Positions 12,618-28,129 of a DNA stretch of 64,000 nucleotides are shown here, one piece after another. Under the pieces are notes generated by a model. That model searched no databases, had not been told where the DNA came from, and was given only the letters and a program-made list of their open reading frames with translations. Made by a program: the position numbers and the translations under genes. Position 1 is the stretch's first letter. Each line of letters begins with the position of its first letter. This DNA comes from Bolinopsis microptera (lineage: Eukaryota > Ctenophora > Tentaculata > Lobata > Bolinopsidae): the NCBI RefSeq assembly GCF_026151205.1, contig NC_087072.1, forward strand, positions 919,375-983,374, in the 5' to 3' direction.

Positions 12618-13095
12618 TCACACCGCGTGACCTCATCACACCACGTGACGTCATCACACCACGTGACGTCAACACACCACGTGACGTCATCACACCACGT
12701 GACGTCATCACACCATGTGACGTCATCACACCACGTGACGTCATCACACCATGTGACGTCATCACACCATGTGACGTCATCACACCATGTGACGTCATCA
12801 CACCACGTGACGTCATCACACCACGTGACGTTATCATACCACGTGACGTCATCACACCATGTGACGTCATCACACCATGTGACGTCATCACACCACGTGA
12901 CGTCATCACACCACGTGACGTTATCATACCACGTGACGTCATCACACCACGTGACGTCACCACACCACGTGACGTCATCACACCACGTGACGTTATCATA
13001 CCACGTGACGTCATAATACCACGTGACGTTATCATACCACGTGACGTCATAATACCACGTGACGTCATAATACCACGTGACGACTGACGTCATAA
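12618..13095 (+). repeat. 18-bp E-box/CRE array, main cluster
   Basis: Roughly 26 tandem copies of CACCACGTGACGTCATCA. Most keep both CACGTG and TGACGTCA. Variants are mostly C-to-T or G-to-A at CpG positions (CATGTG, GACGTTATCATAC), as expected from methylated-CpG decay. It lies about 1.6 kb upstream of the zinc-finger gene's first recognised coding exon. Confidence 0.95.
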
Positions 13096-13382
13096 TACCA
13101 CAAGTTGCAATTTTGTTGCCCGGTGACTATAATAATCGGGCTGGGGACCTGTATGTGTGTATTTCTATGAGTTTGTTTTATAAATCAGACAATAGTTTTA
13201 TCATGAGACTGGAGTTGCAATTCTTGCACAATGCAACTATTTTAAAGACATTATAACAGTTGAAAATGGCTAATAATGCACAACTGAATGGAGTAGGGAT
13301 GGTGTTGCGTAATAATGTACAGTAGAATCATCAGTAGAGATCACTTACCTTCCCTGCATTAGCGGTCAACTCTACAGCTGAA

Positions 13383-13795
13383 GTGAGGGGTCGTAGAGTC
13401 TTACGCCGTAGAATCTTACGCCGTAGAGTCTTACGCCGTAGAGACTTACGCCGTAGAGACTTACGCCGTAGAGTCTTACGCCGTAGAGTCTTACGCCGTA
13501 GAGACTTACGCCGTAGAGACTTACGCCGTAGAGACTTACGCCGTAGAGTCTTACGCCGTAGAATCTTACGCCGTAGAGTCTTACGCCGTAGAGACTTACG
13601 CCGTAGAGACTTACGCCGTAGAGTCTTACGCCGTAGAGTCTTACGCCGTAGAGTCTTACGCCGTAGAGTCTTACGCCGTAGAGTCTTACGCCGTAGAGTC
13701 TTACGCCGTAGAGACTTACGCCGTAGAGACTTACGCCGTAGAGTCTTACGCCGTAGAGACTTACGCCGTAGAGACTTACGCCGTAGAGTCCGGAC
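13383..13795 (+). repeat. 15-bp minisatellite TTACGCCGTAGAGWC
   Basis: About 27 copies of a 15-mer. It is a multiple of three, so all frames translate as periodic peptides, which are not considered genes. Flanks are similar to each other: CTCTACAGCTGAAGTGAG at 13371 and CTCTACAGCCTGAAGTGAG at 13835. Confidence 0.95.
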
Positions 13796-13986
13796 CCCGT
13801 GTGTGGTAAGTCTCTGCTTCTCTCTCTACAGCCTGAAGTGAGCTGTGCAATCTTTATTTTACAGCCCAACTCTCTCTACAAGCATAGTAGTTGTAGTAGT
13901 AGTCTCTCTACCCGACCTCAGACAAAGGATCGTGACGTCAAAGCAAAGCAGAAACCAAGAAATGTTATAGTTTCTGAGAAATGCTC

Positions 13987-14034
13987 AGACAACACAGACA
14001 AAAGTGTCTAAGCCACTTTTGTCTGTGTTGTCTG
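13987..14034. repeat. Perfect hairpin, about 20-bp stem
   Basis: CAGACAACACAGACAAAAGTG is followed after a 7-nt spacer by its reverse complement, and the last part (TGTGTTGTCTG) is repeated once more. No miRNA-like context is established. Confidence 0.7.
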
Positions 14035-14735
14035 TGTTGTCTGTTTATAATGCTCATTAAAATCACCGAAAAAAGTTATATCAATTGGATGATCAAACAT
14101 GAAGTTATACTTTTTCATTCAAGAAAATGAAAAATACACAGCTGATGATGATGATTGAGTCTCAATACTCATTGATGAGCAATGGCCAATGAGTATTGAG
14201 TGTAACATTGAGTGCAATATTTAAAATGCTATAATGTTAGCACGTACATTGTGTCCTCACTCTGCCACCACACTCTCTTATATTAAATACCGTCAATCTG
14301 ACCAATGTATTGTTACAGAATAATGAGTAATTAAAATCCACTGATCAACACCAAGTACTCCTTCATAAACATTACACTCAGAGCGATTAGCAATTTGTAA
14401 CACAATCTTAGTAAATATATATATAAACTATACAGCAGAAAGGGAGGAATTATAAATTGGTTAACACCTGAATTACAGTTAAATTTAGCTTTCTAATCTG
14501 TATTGATGGAAAGTAATACTGACAGTAACCAGACATGATGTAATTTCCAGTATTCAGTTATTATAAAATGATTAATTGAAACTGAGTTATTATCAATGAA
14601 CGGGTGGTGAGCTGAATTTGAAAACACTTTTAATCGTAATGTCCGACTCGTAGTTACACTTACAAATTATTGATAATCCAATCAATTAAAAAGTAATTAA
14701 GTGATTAATTACAACACCCTCCCTCTGTAAGCAGG

Positions 14736-20311
<5,576 letters not shown>

Positions 20312-21476
20312 CACTTTTTATTCAGAAATCATTATCAGCGCTTTTTCACCAAATTGATGAAGATAGAGTATCGGATAAGTTACACAGCTTTCAGCTCAAT
20401 AAAAAATTTTTAAAGATTTGAATTTTTCAGCTGACCTACATTTTGTGTTTGTTCAGTAATTCAGTTATTTTCAAATCATAGATTGAGGGTAAAGATTCTA
20501 CGTTTATCTTTAATCATTTATTCTGAAAACTCATTCTTCTCTATGTAGTAGTGTTTACCGACAAGAATCTTTCCAAAACAAATTATTTTTAATGAAAGCT
20601 ATTGCTAGTTTTGCCCTAAGAGATCCTTAAAAACTCAACTGTCCCGCAGCAATGCGAGAGTACGTGCGCGCGCGCTGCATGCATATAGCTGATAGCTAGC
20701 GCGCTTCCGACTATCGTGCAAAGTCAAATAAATAAATAGTATTCAATACTTATGATATCTGGACAGTTCACCGTTTTATTTCTACCAAACCACAAATATG
20801 TATCGCAAAGATGTTGTCTTATAGCTCCATTGTTGGTTCGGCAGATCTTTTGGAACCAAATTTACGATATTCTACATTTGAAGAAACAAAATTTTCAAAA
20901 ATGTTTCGATCCTGTCTACACTATTGATATGATATGACAATATCATTGATTATTAGTACCAGAAGTTTTGTCTCGCCAATCTGATCGCGCAATGGTAGTT
21001 TTTTGTGTCACGTCGTGACCCTCATTGTCGTTATTCGCTGAGTTGTTTCTATTCTCTAAGTGTACCTTTTCTACGATTTTCTATTTTGGGCCCGTGGCCA
21101 GTTTTCAAGCCTTTTCTATGATACTATATACAGGGGGCTGCGTACTCGTGCGCGGTGGGTCATATACTCGGGTTAGGGTTAGGGTTGCGGTTAAGATTAT
21201 GGATAGCTTCGGGGTTATGGTTAGGCTTGGGATTAAGGTTTATGTAAAACCGTTTTGTACGGCTGCAAAACCAAAGTCACGTGAAATTTTTGGGCGAGCG
21301 ATTTAGTAAAAGCCCACGTGGTGACCCCCACTGTCGCTTCACTGAGTTTCTACGATACAGGGGGAGCCGCGCACTCGTGCGCGGCGAGTCATACAACGTA
21401 TGACAAGGTCATACAATGTATGACAGATAGTTTTTAGTTACAAGCCAAAAAAATGTTCATGTGTTGATATTTCTTG

Positions 21477-21568
21477 ACGGATCTTACTCGTCTAAATTTC
21501 TTCGAAGTAGCGCGCGCCGCTTTCTTCTCGAAATGGCCCGACGGCAAGTGCTACGGAGTAGCGCGCGC
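21477..21568 (+). repeat. Dispersed CpG-rich repeat, copy 1
   Basis: It contains CTCGTCTAAATTTCTTCGAA, GTAGCGCGCGCC twice and a GCCGGGCCA end. The same module recurs at 23236-23330 and 42025-42128 with small indels, so it is an interspersed family. No terminal repeats were defined. Confidence 0.75.
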
Positions 21569-23235
21569 CGGGCCAGTGTTGCAGGTTGTAAGCTGATATT
21601 GATATATGTTTTAATTGGAGCTCTCGTCTCTTACGTTGCTCTAACCAGAGCCCTCTCGCTTGCAGTAGCGCGGCATATATTCAACTTGTGAAACAAGCGC
21701 GTCACGCAGTACGCGTATACACATGGCTATGTGAATCTCTTACGTTGGAAGAGAGCTGCCTGCGAGCCTGTGAGTGCCTTGTAACATCACGTGATCTCAG
21801 ATCACATCACGTAATTCCGTGGCGTTACTTGACACGCGCGGCGCAGTCCTTTTCGGGGGTAAGAAAAGAGGGAGTCCTGTTCTCTCGTGAGTTTTTCGAA
21901 GTCCTTTCTTAACAAGTTTTGTAGATCTACATTTTTATCAGTTCATCTGTTATCATTTCAATCGTATTCGTTGTTCCCTGTTCTCAAGAAATATAGTAGC
22001 CACACTCTATATCCAGATTTAACTAGATTAACATACTGTTAATCTAGTTCCATAACTTCTGCAAATTCGTCATACAAAAAGTCGCCCTCTGTGACCGTAC
22101 TCGACCACTGACCAGTGTGAGTCGTGACCACTTTCCTTCTTTCCACCTAAAGACCCTTTTTCCACTCTACAACATCAGACCATATTCATAACTGATGACG
22201 AAGTCCCAATTAGGGCTACTACATGCCAAACACAAGGATACTTCGTATTTCGGATCATATGCCTGCTGTCCATGGTCGCTTCAACTGAGCGATAAGTGAT
22301 GTTAAGTGAGCCGTGGAGCCCCACTTCTTGTCAAATTTGAAATTGGCTTTTGAATTACGACCCAATCATGAAATAAAACAGTATAAGCTGTATTTTAACG
22401 GCAAAATACGGTCAATTCTAGCTCTTAAAAGTTGTAGGTTTGGAGGATCAATACGGCTGCTTTAATTCTTAAAAGTCTTAAGTTAGAACGGCCAAAATAC
22501 CCTACTCGGCGTCAGTCAGCTGCACCCAGAAACCCTTACTGAATGAGGTCTAACTTTGAAAGAAAAAGAGTTAGAGATTTCCGGTTTTTTGCAACATTTT
22601 CGTTTTGTAAAAGTAACGTTTCCCTCCCAGGGGGAACATTTAAAACAACGTAAATTTGGAGTTATCTACAAATCTCCAGAAAAGTGTCATTTTGGGCCGA
22701 TCAAAAGTTTGCAACTTTAACTTTGCAGATTCCTGTACTCTGATTGGCTGAATTGTGTCACGTGCTGGCTGCTTGAAGATTGGAATGCGCCACGCGTGCA
22801 AATCATGCTTAATGTTGCGCGCGAGGTCTAGCTGTCTGTTTAAATTAAAACACCTCTAGTACCACCACCAGCCAGTAACTTTTGCTGGGATTAACAATGG
22901 TCAAGATATTTCACGCCACTCGCTGTCAATCCTTCGCACTTACCTGGGGACATCAGGCTATCATGTAATTACCATTGATTAATAAATTGCGGCACACGCC
23001 AGCCTCCACCGTGGGGTTTCAAAACAAAAAACAAACAAAACAAAATGGGGGTCACGATAATTGATAATGGGATTCACGACAATGGGGGGAGGGGGGTCAC
23101 GACGTGATCTGATACAAAATTTACTGGGCCGCGCTCAGCCTGTCATTCCGCCGAATCTTTATGTTTATAAACATAATAGCCTGAGGTCCCCAGGTAAATA
23201 CAAGATCTACCGAAGTTTTTATAGTTTTGGTTTTG

Positions 23236-23330
23236 ACGGATGTTACTCGTCTAAATTTCTTCGAAGTAGCGCGCGCCACTTTCTTCTCGAAATGGCAAGT
23301 GCTACGATCAAGTAGCGCGCGCCGGGCCAA
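23236..23330 (+). repeat. Dispersed CpG-rich repeat, copy 2
   Basis: Same module as at 21477, including CTCGTCTAAATTTCTTCGAA and GTAGCGCGCGCC. This copy lacks the GGCCCGACGG segment and has a short insertion before the second GTAGCGCGCGCC. Confidence 0.75.
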
Positions 23331-23488
23331 ACCATTAACAATGGCCATGGTCAAGTACTTTTGGTTGCGAAAATTAAAATTATTTGATATCCGTATATAG
23401 TACACACGCGAACAGGTCCCTGGAGCTTGTCTTATATTGACTCCATGTTATTGTTAATACAATTTCGCAGCGGCGCGAAAGCACATAG

Positions 23489-23917
23489 TTAGGTGAAAGA
23501 CTTTTCACTTCCTATCATGGAACAACACTTACAGTTTCTCTGGTGGCATGGTTCTGTTTTTGTTAAAGTGTTATTCTCTGTGTGCAATTGTGGGTTGAGG
23601 AGTCTTCTCCGCAAAGATGCGCTTGATCTTTTAACATAACTGAATAGTCTTTTGCCGGTGTTTCTTTCCTTGTTGGAGGTCTCCGTTGTACTTGTCGTGT
23701 CGGTGTTAGAGGTAGACGACAAACTCGGAGAAGTCTCTATGGTGGATTCAAACTTTTCAATTATGTCTATCAGTGTCGTGTCACCTCCGAAGGTGGAGAT
23801 AACACGTATTGTGATATCAGGGGACACAGGGAGCAATATAGAATTGTTCGAGGTGTCCCTGCAGGTGGGGAGCCTGCGTTTGAATGTTTTCACCTTCGAA
23901 GAGATGTTGTTGATCAT
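23489..23917 (-). pseudogene. Retroelement fragment with CxxxxCxxC motif (possibly Penelope-like or GIY-YIG-linked)
   Basis: An open frame of 142 aa, rich in Ser/Thr, ends with CHQRNCKCCSMIGSEKSFT. Cysteine clusters of this type precede the GIY-YIG endonuclease domain in Penelope-like and some other elements (family knowledge). No GIY-YIG domain follows, so it would be a truncated relic. The identification rests on one short motif and is weak. Confidence 0.3.
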
Positions 23918-24585
23918 CTTTTTCGGGTAGTTTGAGTTCGAGCAGCAATTAGCAGCAGTGAGCAGCAGTGAGCAGCAGTGAGCAGCAGTTTCTTTGCACT
24001 ATAGTCCTCCTGTGTGGCATGGCTGGTTACTAGGTTACTGGCTGGTTACTAGGTTACTGGCTGGTTACAAGCTAGTAGTGGTAAATCTAGCAGTTATTCC
24101 ATCAAAATGCAGAGTCAGTTTAAACCTTACTTTGTTTTTATGGGCGGCGCTCAGCCTGCCATTCCGCAGGTCAACCTTGTTTGGCAACTCATTTGCAGTT
24201 TCGGGACTTATATTGTGGATTGTAATAACCTACCATGACCAGTACCACTACTAAGATCAATATCCCCAAATGTTGGCCAAAAACATCACGGGAGATTTCA
24301 ACTTGAAGACGGCTAAAAACTACAAGGTTCCAGCGACAGGGTGCACATTCAAGCGAGCTCAATATTTAGAACTCAGAAGCGTAGTTGTAGTGAACGGTGG
24401 ATTTTAACTTATTGAACGCACGTTCCAGTCATTTTGTAGTTAACTTTATTAAACTTTAGTGAACCTTAGTGATTATCCAAAACAAAAATTAATATTCATG
24501 AAAATAAAATCTTTTAAATCTTCATTTCCCCAACTGATAATAATTATTTTTCCCAGACTGATACAAAATGAAGCAATCCTATTTC

Positions 24586-27500
24586 GGTTCACGTACTGTA
24601 GTGCGACACGTACTCTAGTGCGACATGTACCCTAGTGCGAAACCTCCAAGATCGACACTGTCGCAGTAAAGTACGTTACCTGGACTGTAGTGCGACACGA
24701 ACTAAAGTGCGACAAAACACTTTACTCATTCAATACGTACGTTACGTTTTGGTACGTTTTGGTGAGTTTGGCAGGGCGTGCTCAGGACAACTGCATCGAG
24801 TGCGTCCTCCTCCAGCTCAGCATTGAGTTATCGTTTGTCGGAGTGTAGCCCGGAACCGGTGGTGTGTCTGGGTACTGTTCCATAAATCTGCCTAGACCAA
24901 CTTTGAAACTGTCTAGCAATGTGATACTCCGGAGCTCCGATGGGAGCACGTTGAAGAGCTGAGCTGCTCTAACTCTAAAGCTGTTGTCGTAATCTGTTCT
25001 TACCGACAACTGTGCGCTTTTGTTCATGGCTGGGATCTCTGCCTTAATACCATGCCTTTGATGAGACTTGAACTCGAAGCCCGTATCGTTCGGAGCATGT
25101 TCATTAAGAATTTTCCATACATGAATAATGGAATAACGCTCTCTCCGTCTCTGAAGGGACATCAACTTAAGCTTCTTCAGCCTGTCCCAGTACTGGAGAT
25201 CACGGCAGCCAGATATCTTTCTAGTAAAGGATCTCTGTACAGTCTCCAGCTTTTGTATCTCTGTGACTTTTGTAGGGTTCCAGACTGGACAGCAGTACTC
25301 TAGCTTGGAGCGAACCATGCTTTTGTATAAAGTCAGCATGACTACTTGTGACCGGTCTCTAAAGGCACTCAATGTCCAAGCCGCCATTTTTCTAGCTCCT
25401 TGAACTGTCTTCTCAATGTGAGGACCCCATGACCTACTGCTGCTAACATACACTCCAAGGTCTCTGACAGTTTCCTGTGGTGATATTGCGTGTCCTTTTG
25501 GTGTAGTATACTCAACAGTCTCTGGGTAGAACGGGAGCTCTCTTAGAGCTTTTGATCCATTCAGGGGGTAGTTTACAACCTCAAACTTCTGTTCGTGTAG
25601 CTCCATGTTGTTAACACGTGACCACTCGATGACTATGTTGAGATCATCTTGCAGTAACTCCACACTACTCATTCCTCGGATAGCCCCAATCAGCTTTGTG
25701 TCGTCTGCAAAGCTGAATCCGTTACTATAGCTAATGCTGTTCAACAGATCGTTGATGTACAGGATAAATAGGATCGGTCCTAGGACTGTCCCTTGTGGCA
25801 CCCCACTTGCCACTGGCTGGAAGGATGATTTGCGACCTTCAACAACGACTGTTTGTTTTCTGTTTAGATACGTAGTGTATCCTGACGAAGCAATGCTGAA
25901 TTTGGGAAGCGCATTTCGTCTGTAGGGCTCAGTAGTATTTTCTACTCGTCTGTAAGTCTCTCGTTCTTCTTCTTTTCCGTGGCCAGGACCGTTGCGGGTA
26001 AACACCAGGTGTTGAAAGGTACATTGATCGTCTTCACATCTGATGTTTTTAATGGAAAACTTGCATATTCTGGGATGCCAGTATAGGCACTTTTTACCTT
26101 TCTTGCACCCATTCTGATGCTTGGCCCCAAAGTCGCAAAACTTGTAACATCTCTTAGGGTGGCTCCTCTCACAGGTTTTGCCGTCTACAAGGACTTTGCC
26201 AGTTCGTCCATGTGGGCATGCCCTTTTCTTGAAGAGCTCACAGATTTGTTCTTTCTTGTGCCCTGAGGTATTGGGATTCCTCTCCCTCGTCTCCCTTGTC
26301 TCATCACGACCTCTTCGTGGGCTTATCCTCTCTGATGACTCTGCTTTTTCTTCTTCACTTTCAATCTCATGGTCACTTTTACCTGTATTTTCCTCTGACT
26401 CTGTAATAGTGTCCAGTTTGTCGACACTAGCACTAAGTGCTTGTTTCGGAATCGGTTTCAGTGAGCCTTGTTTTGGAGGGTTTGATGAAAGCAGCATATC
26501 CTCCAATTCATTCTTTTCCAGACACACGTGGCACATCCAGACAAATCCTTTTGGATTTGTTTCACTCATACTCGTTGCCTTTTTCTTCAGCTCCTCACAG
26601 TCGTGACTTCCCAATAGGCACAATCTGCAGGTAAAAAGAGGCGCGGATTCCAGTGTGTTCTGGTACACTGACTTGCAGTCACTGCATTCAGCTTCAAATA
26701 GTGACTCTATCTTCAGGATTATTCTGTCAGTCAGGATATCCTGGTTTCGATAAAGCTTTTCCTTACCATCCTCTGACCTGGCTTTGAGTCCAACTAATTT
26801 TGCACAAGCCTCTAGCTGCTGGGCATTGCACTTCTTGACGTTAGTTTTATTTTCACCATAAGGCAGTGAAGGACTATAGCTCGCAAGGGCTTTCTTGGCG
26901 TGCTCATCAGCTATGTTTGCAAGACCTCCAAGCACAACTTTCTGATTCTCTAGTATCGCTGGCATTTTCAAAGAGCAGTACCCAGACACGATGTATGATG
27001 CTGGATCCAGCCGGGTCTGAAAAAATGTGCGACAGAAACTTGAAAGTAAGTTACCCTTGTAGTAGGGTAGGGGTTATTGGGTAGGTTTTGAAATAACTGA
27101 TTGATCACGATTTTTCTTCAAATAACACAGACAGCGTAATTCTTCAAGCTAAACTGCGTTCAAACGATAACAGCAATGAAATATCCAGCTCCCTTTTAGG
27201 GCACTCAACACGAATACGTACCCGTAGTATAGAGCTCTTCAACACGGCAATTGCTATAGCGTGACCCGCCGAATCATGTTGTCACACCTCAAATTATTTG
27301 TTATATAGTAGTGTTGAAAGTATTAAAACAAATTTGATTTACCATCGTATTCGCAAGATCACTTCAAAATAAGTGACATGAACCGACCCGACGAATCACT
27401 TAATGGTCCATAAGAAGGATAGGATGTGACCTGAACTTGGAAATAAGTCAGGATATTTTGTCGCAGTAGAGTACGCTACCTGGATCGTAGTGCGACACGT

Positions 27501-27589
27501 ACCCTAGTGCGACAGAGGGTGTTTTTTTCGGACTTCGCACTAGAGTACGTGTCGCACTACAGTACGTGTCACACTACAGTACGATTACC
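24586..27589. mobile_element. Mutator-like unit A (non-autonomous) carrying a retroelement-derived ORF
   Basis: The left end (24586-24720) and right end (27470-27589) carry inverted copies of words built on CGTACTGTAGTGCGACACGT and TACTCTAGTGCGAC. Both ends match, in opposite orientation, the two ends of unit B (34554-35579), including inner segments such as CAAGATCGACACTGTCGCA and GATCCAGGTAGCGTACTCTA. Unit B contains a Mutator-like transposase relic, which assigns the family. No target duplication is visible around unit A. Its 2.2 kb interior is the RT-fusion ORF, absent from B. Confidence 0.65.
24782..26989 (-). CDS. Fused ORF: PHD-like and CCCH zinc fingers joined to a truncated LINE reverse transcriptase (735 aa)
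   Basis: Residues about 102-157 form a C-C/C-C/H-C/C-C cluster like a PHD or RING finger (CSDC...CRLC...HDC...CHVC). About 185-240 is acidic and Ser-rich. About 250-327 holds three CCCH-type fingers. From about 370 it is the C-terminal part of a CR1/Jockey-type reverse transcriptase, with SGVPQGTVLGPILFILYIND and FADD at about 427-430, then thumb and tail. The endonuclease and the RT segment with the first catalytic Asp (motif A) are missing, so polymerase activity is unlikely. The frame is open throughout, suggesting a recent in-frame internal deletion, or retention as a gene. The likely source is ORF1 fused to ORF2 of one LINE. It is enclosed by the ends of Mutator-like unit A. Confidence 0.75.
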   Translation of the reverse strand: MSGYCSLKMPAILENQKVVLGGLANIADEHAKKALASYSPSLPYGENKTNVKKCNAQQLEACAKLVGLKARSEDGKEKLYRNQDILTDRIILKIESLFEAECSDCKSVYQNTLESAPLFTCRLCLLGSHDCEELKKKATSMSETNPKGFVWMCHVCLEKNELEDMLLSSNPPKQGSLKPIPKQALSASVDKLDTITESEENTGKSDHEIESEEEKAESSERISPRRGRDETRETRERNPNTSGHKKEQICELFKKRACPHGRTGKVLVDGKTCERSHPKRCYKFCDFGAKHQNGCKKGKKCLYWHPRICKFSIKNIRCEDDQCTFQHLVFTRNGPGHGKEEERETYRRVENTTEPYRRNALPKFSIASSGYTTYLNRKQTVVVEGRKSSFQPVASGVPQGTVLGPILFILYINDLLNSISYSNGFSFADDTKLIGAIRGMSSVELLQDDLNIVIEWSRVNNMELHEQKFEVVNYPLNGSKALRELPFYPETVEYTTPKGHAISPQETVRDLGVYVSSSRSWGPHIEKTVQGARKMAAWTLSAFRDRSQVVMLTLYKSMVRSKLEYCCPVWNPTKVTEIQKLETVQRSFTRKISGCRDLQYWDRLKKLKLMSLQRRRERYSIIHVWKILNEHAPNDTGFEFKSHQRHGIKAEIPAMNKSAQLSVRTDYDNSFRVRAAQLFNVLPSELRSITLLDSFKVGLGRFMEQYPDTPPVPGYTPTNDNSMLSWRRTHSMQLS

Positions 27590-28129
27590 TACTAAACACT
27601 ACTAGTACTAGTAATTCATCCATGGCATTCAGAACGTGAAATGAGTTTTAAGTGAACGCTCAGAAGATTGGCCATTTTTCTTTTTAAATGTAACTTTAGT
27701 CTGTTTTATCTTTGGTTATGCAACACGTGTGCGCGCGACAGCATTGCTGTAGAAGGCTTGTATTGAGATCGGCAGAAAAACGTAAATGAGCTCGGAAGAC
27801 ATGTTGACTGTCGGAGACCTTTTAGTGTGGGTCTTTGGATTAAAAGAGATTAATTATCGAACTCTTTATACCGTCTAATTAACTTATAATTTCCTTCAGA
27901 TTTACATGACAAAAATGAACTTCTATAATTTGCACTACTACGAGACAGATGATCACCGAGACAGAGGATTGGATTAGGAGGTTGGACACGATCCAGGCTA
28001 AACTACCAGCAGGGTCTATAATGGATAAGCCCAAAGTTCCACTATTTCTTTATGATGAGTTACCAGAGAGGTAAGAGTTAAGACATCAATTGTTTTGTCA
28101 TTCAGATTCATTTACAGTAATTTTCCCTT

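Larger units (their letters stand above)
20312..23488. other. Non-coding stretch of dispersed repeats
   Basis: No gene is supported. 21170-21305 holds GGTTAGGGTTAGGG-like text followed by GTTTTGTACGGCTGCAAAAC and GTGAAATTTTTGGGCGAGCG, and recurs at 41385-41533. CpG-rich blocks containing GAAGTAGCGCGCGCC recur at 21477 and 23236. ACAGGGGGAGCCGCG and ACAGGGGGCTGCG (21357, 21129) are a further local pair. Confidence 0.5.

Noticed and set aside
12487-13093. Frames of 142-193 aa (MTSRGV or DDVTWC repeats)
   Set aside because: Products of the 18-bp E-box/CRE satellite in three frames.
13372-13869. 165-aa LYGVR and 152-aa LRRR repeat proteins
   Set aside because: The 15-bp array gives an open frame by its period; no supporting gene context.
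21170-21195. Telomere-like GGTTAGGGTTAGGG
   Set aside because: Only two or three degenerate units, and the same text recurs at 41385 inside a dispersed repeat, so it is not an interstitial telomere.
22188-22225. CTGATGA with a nearby stem, considered as a hammerhead ribozyme
   Set aside because: The conserved GAAA and the second core strand are missing.
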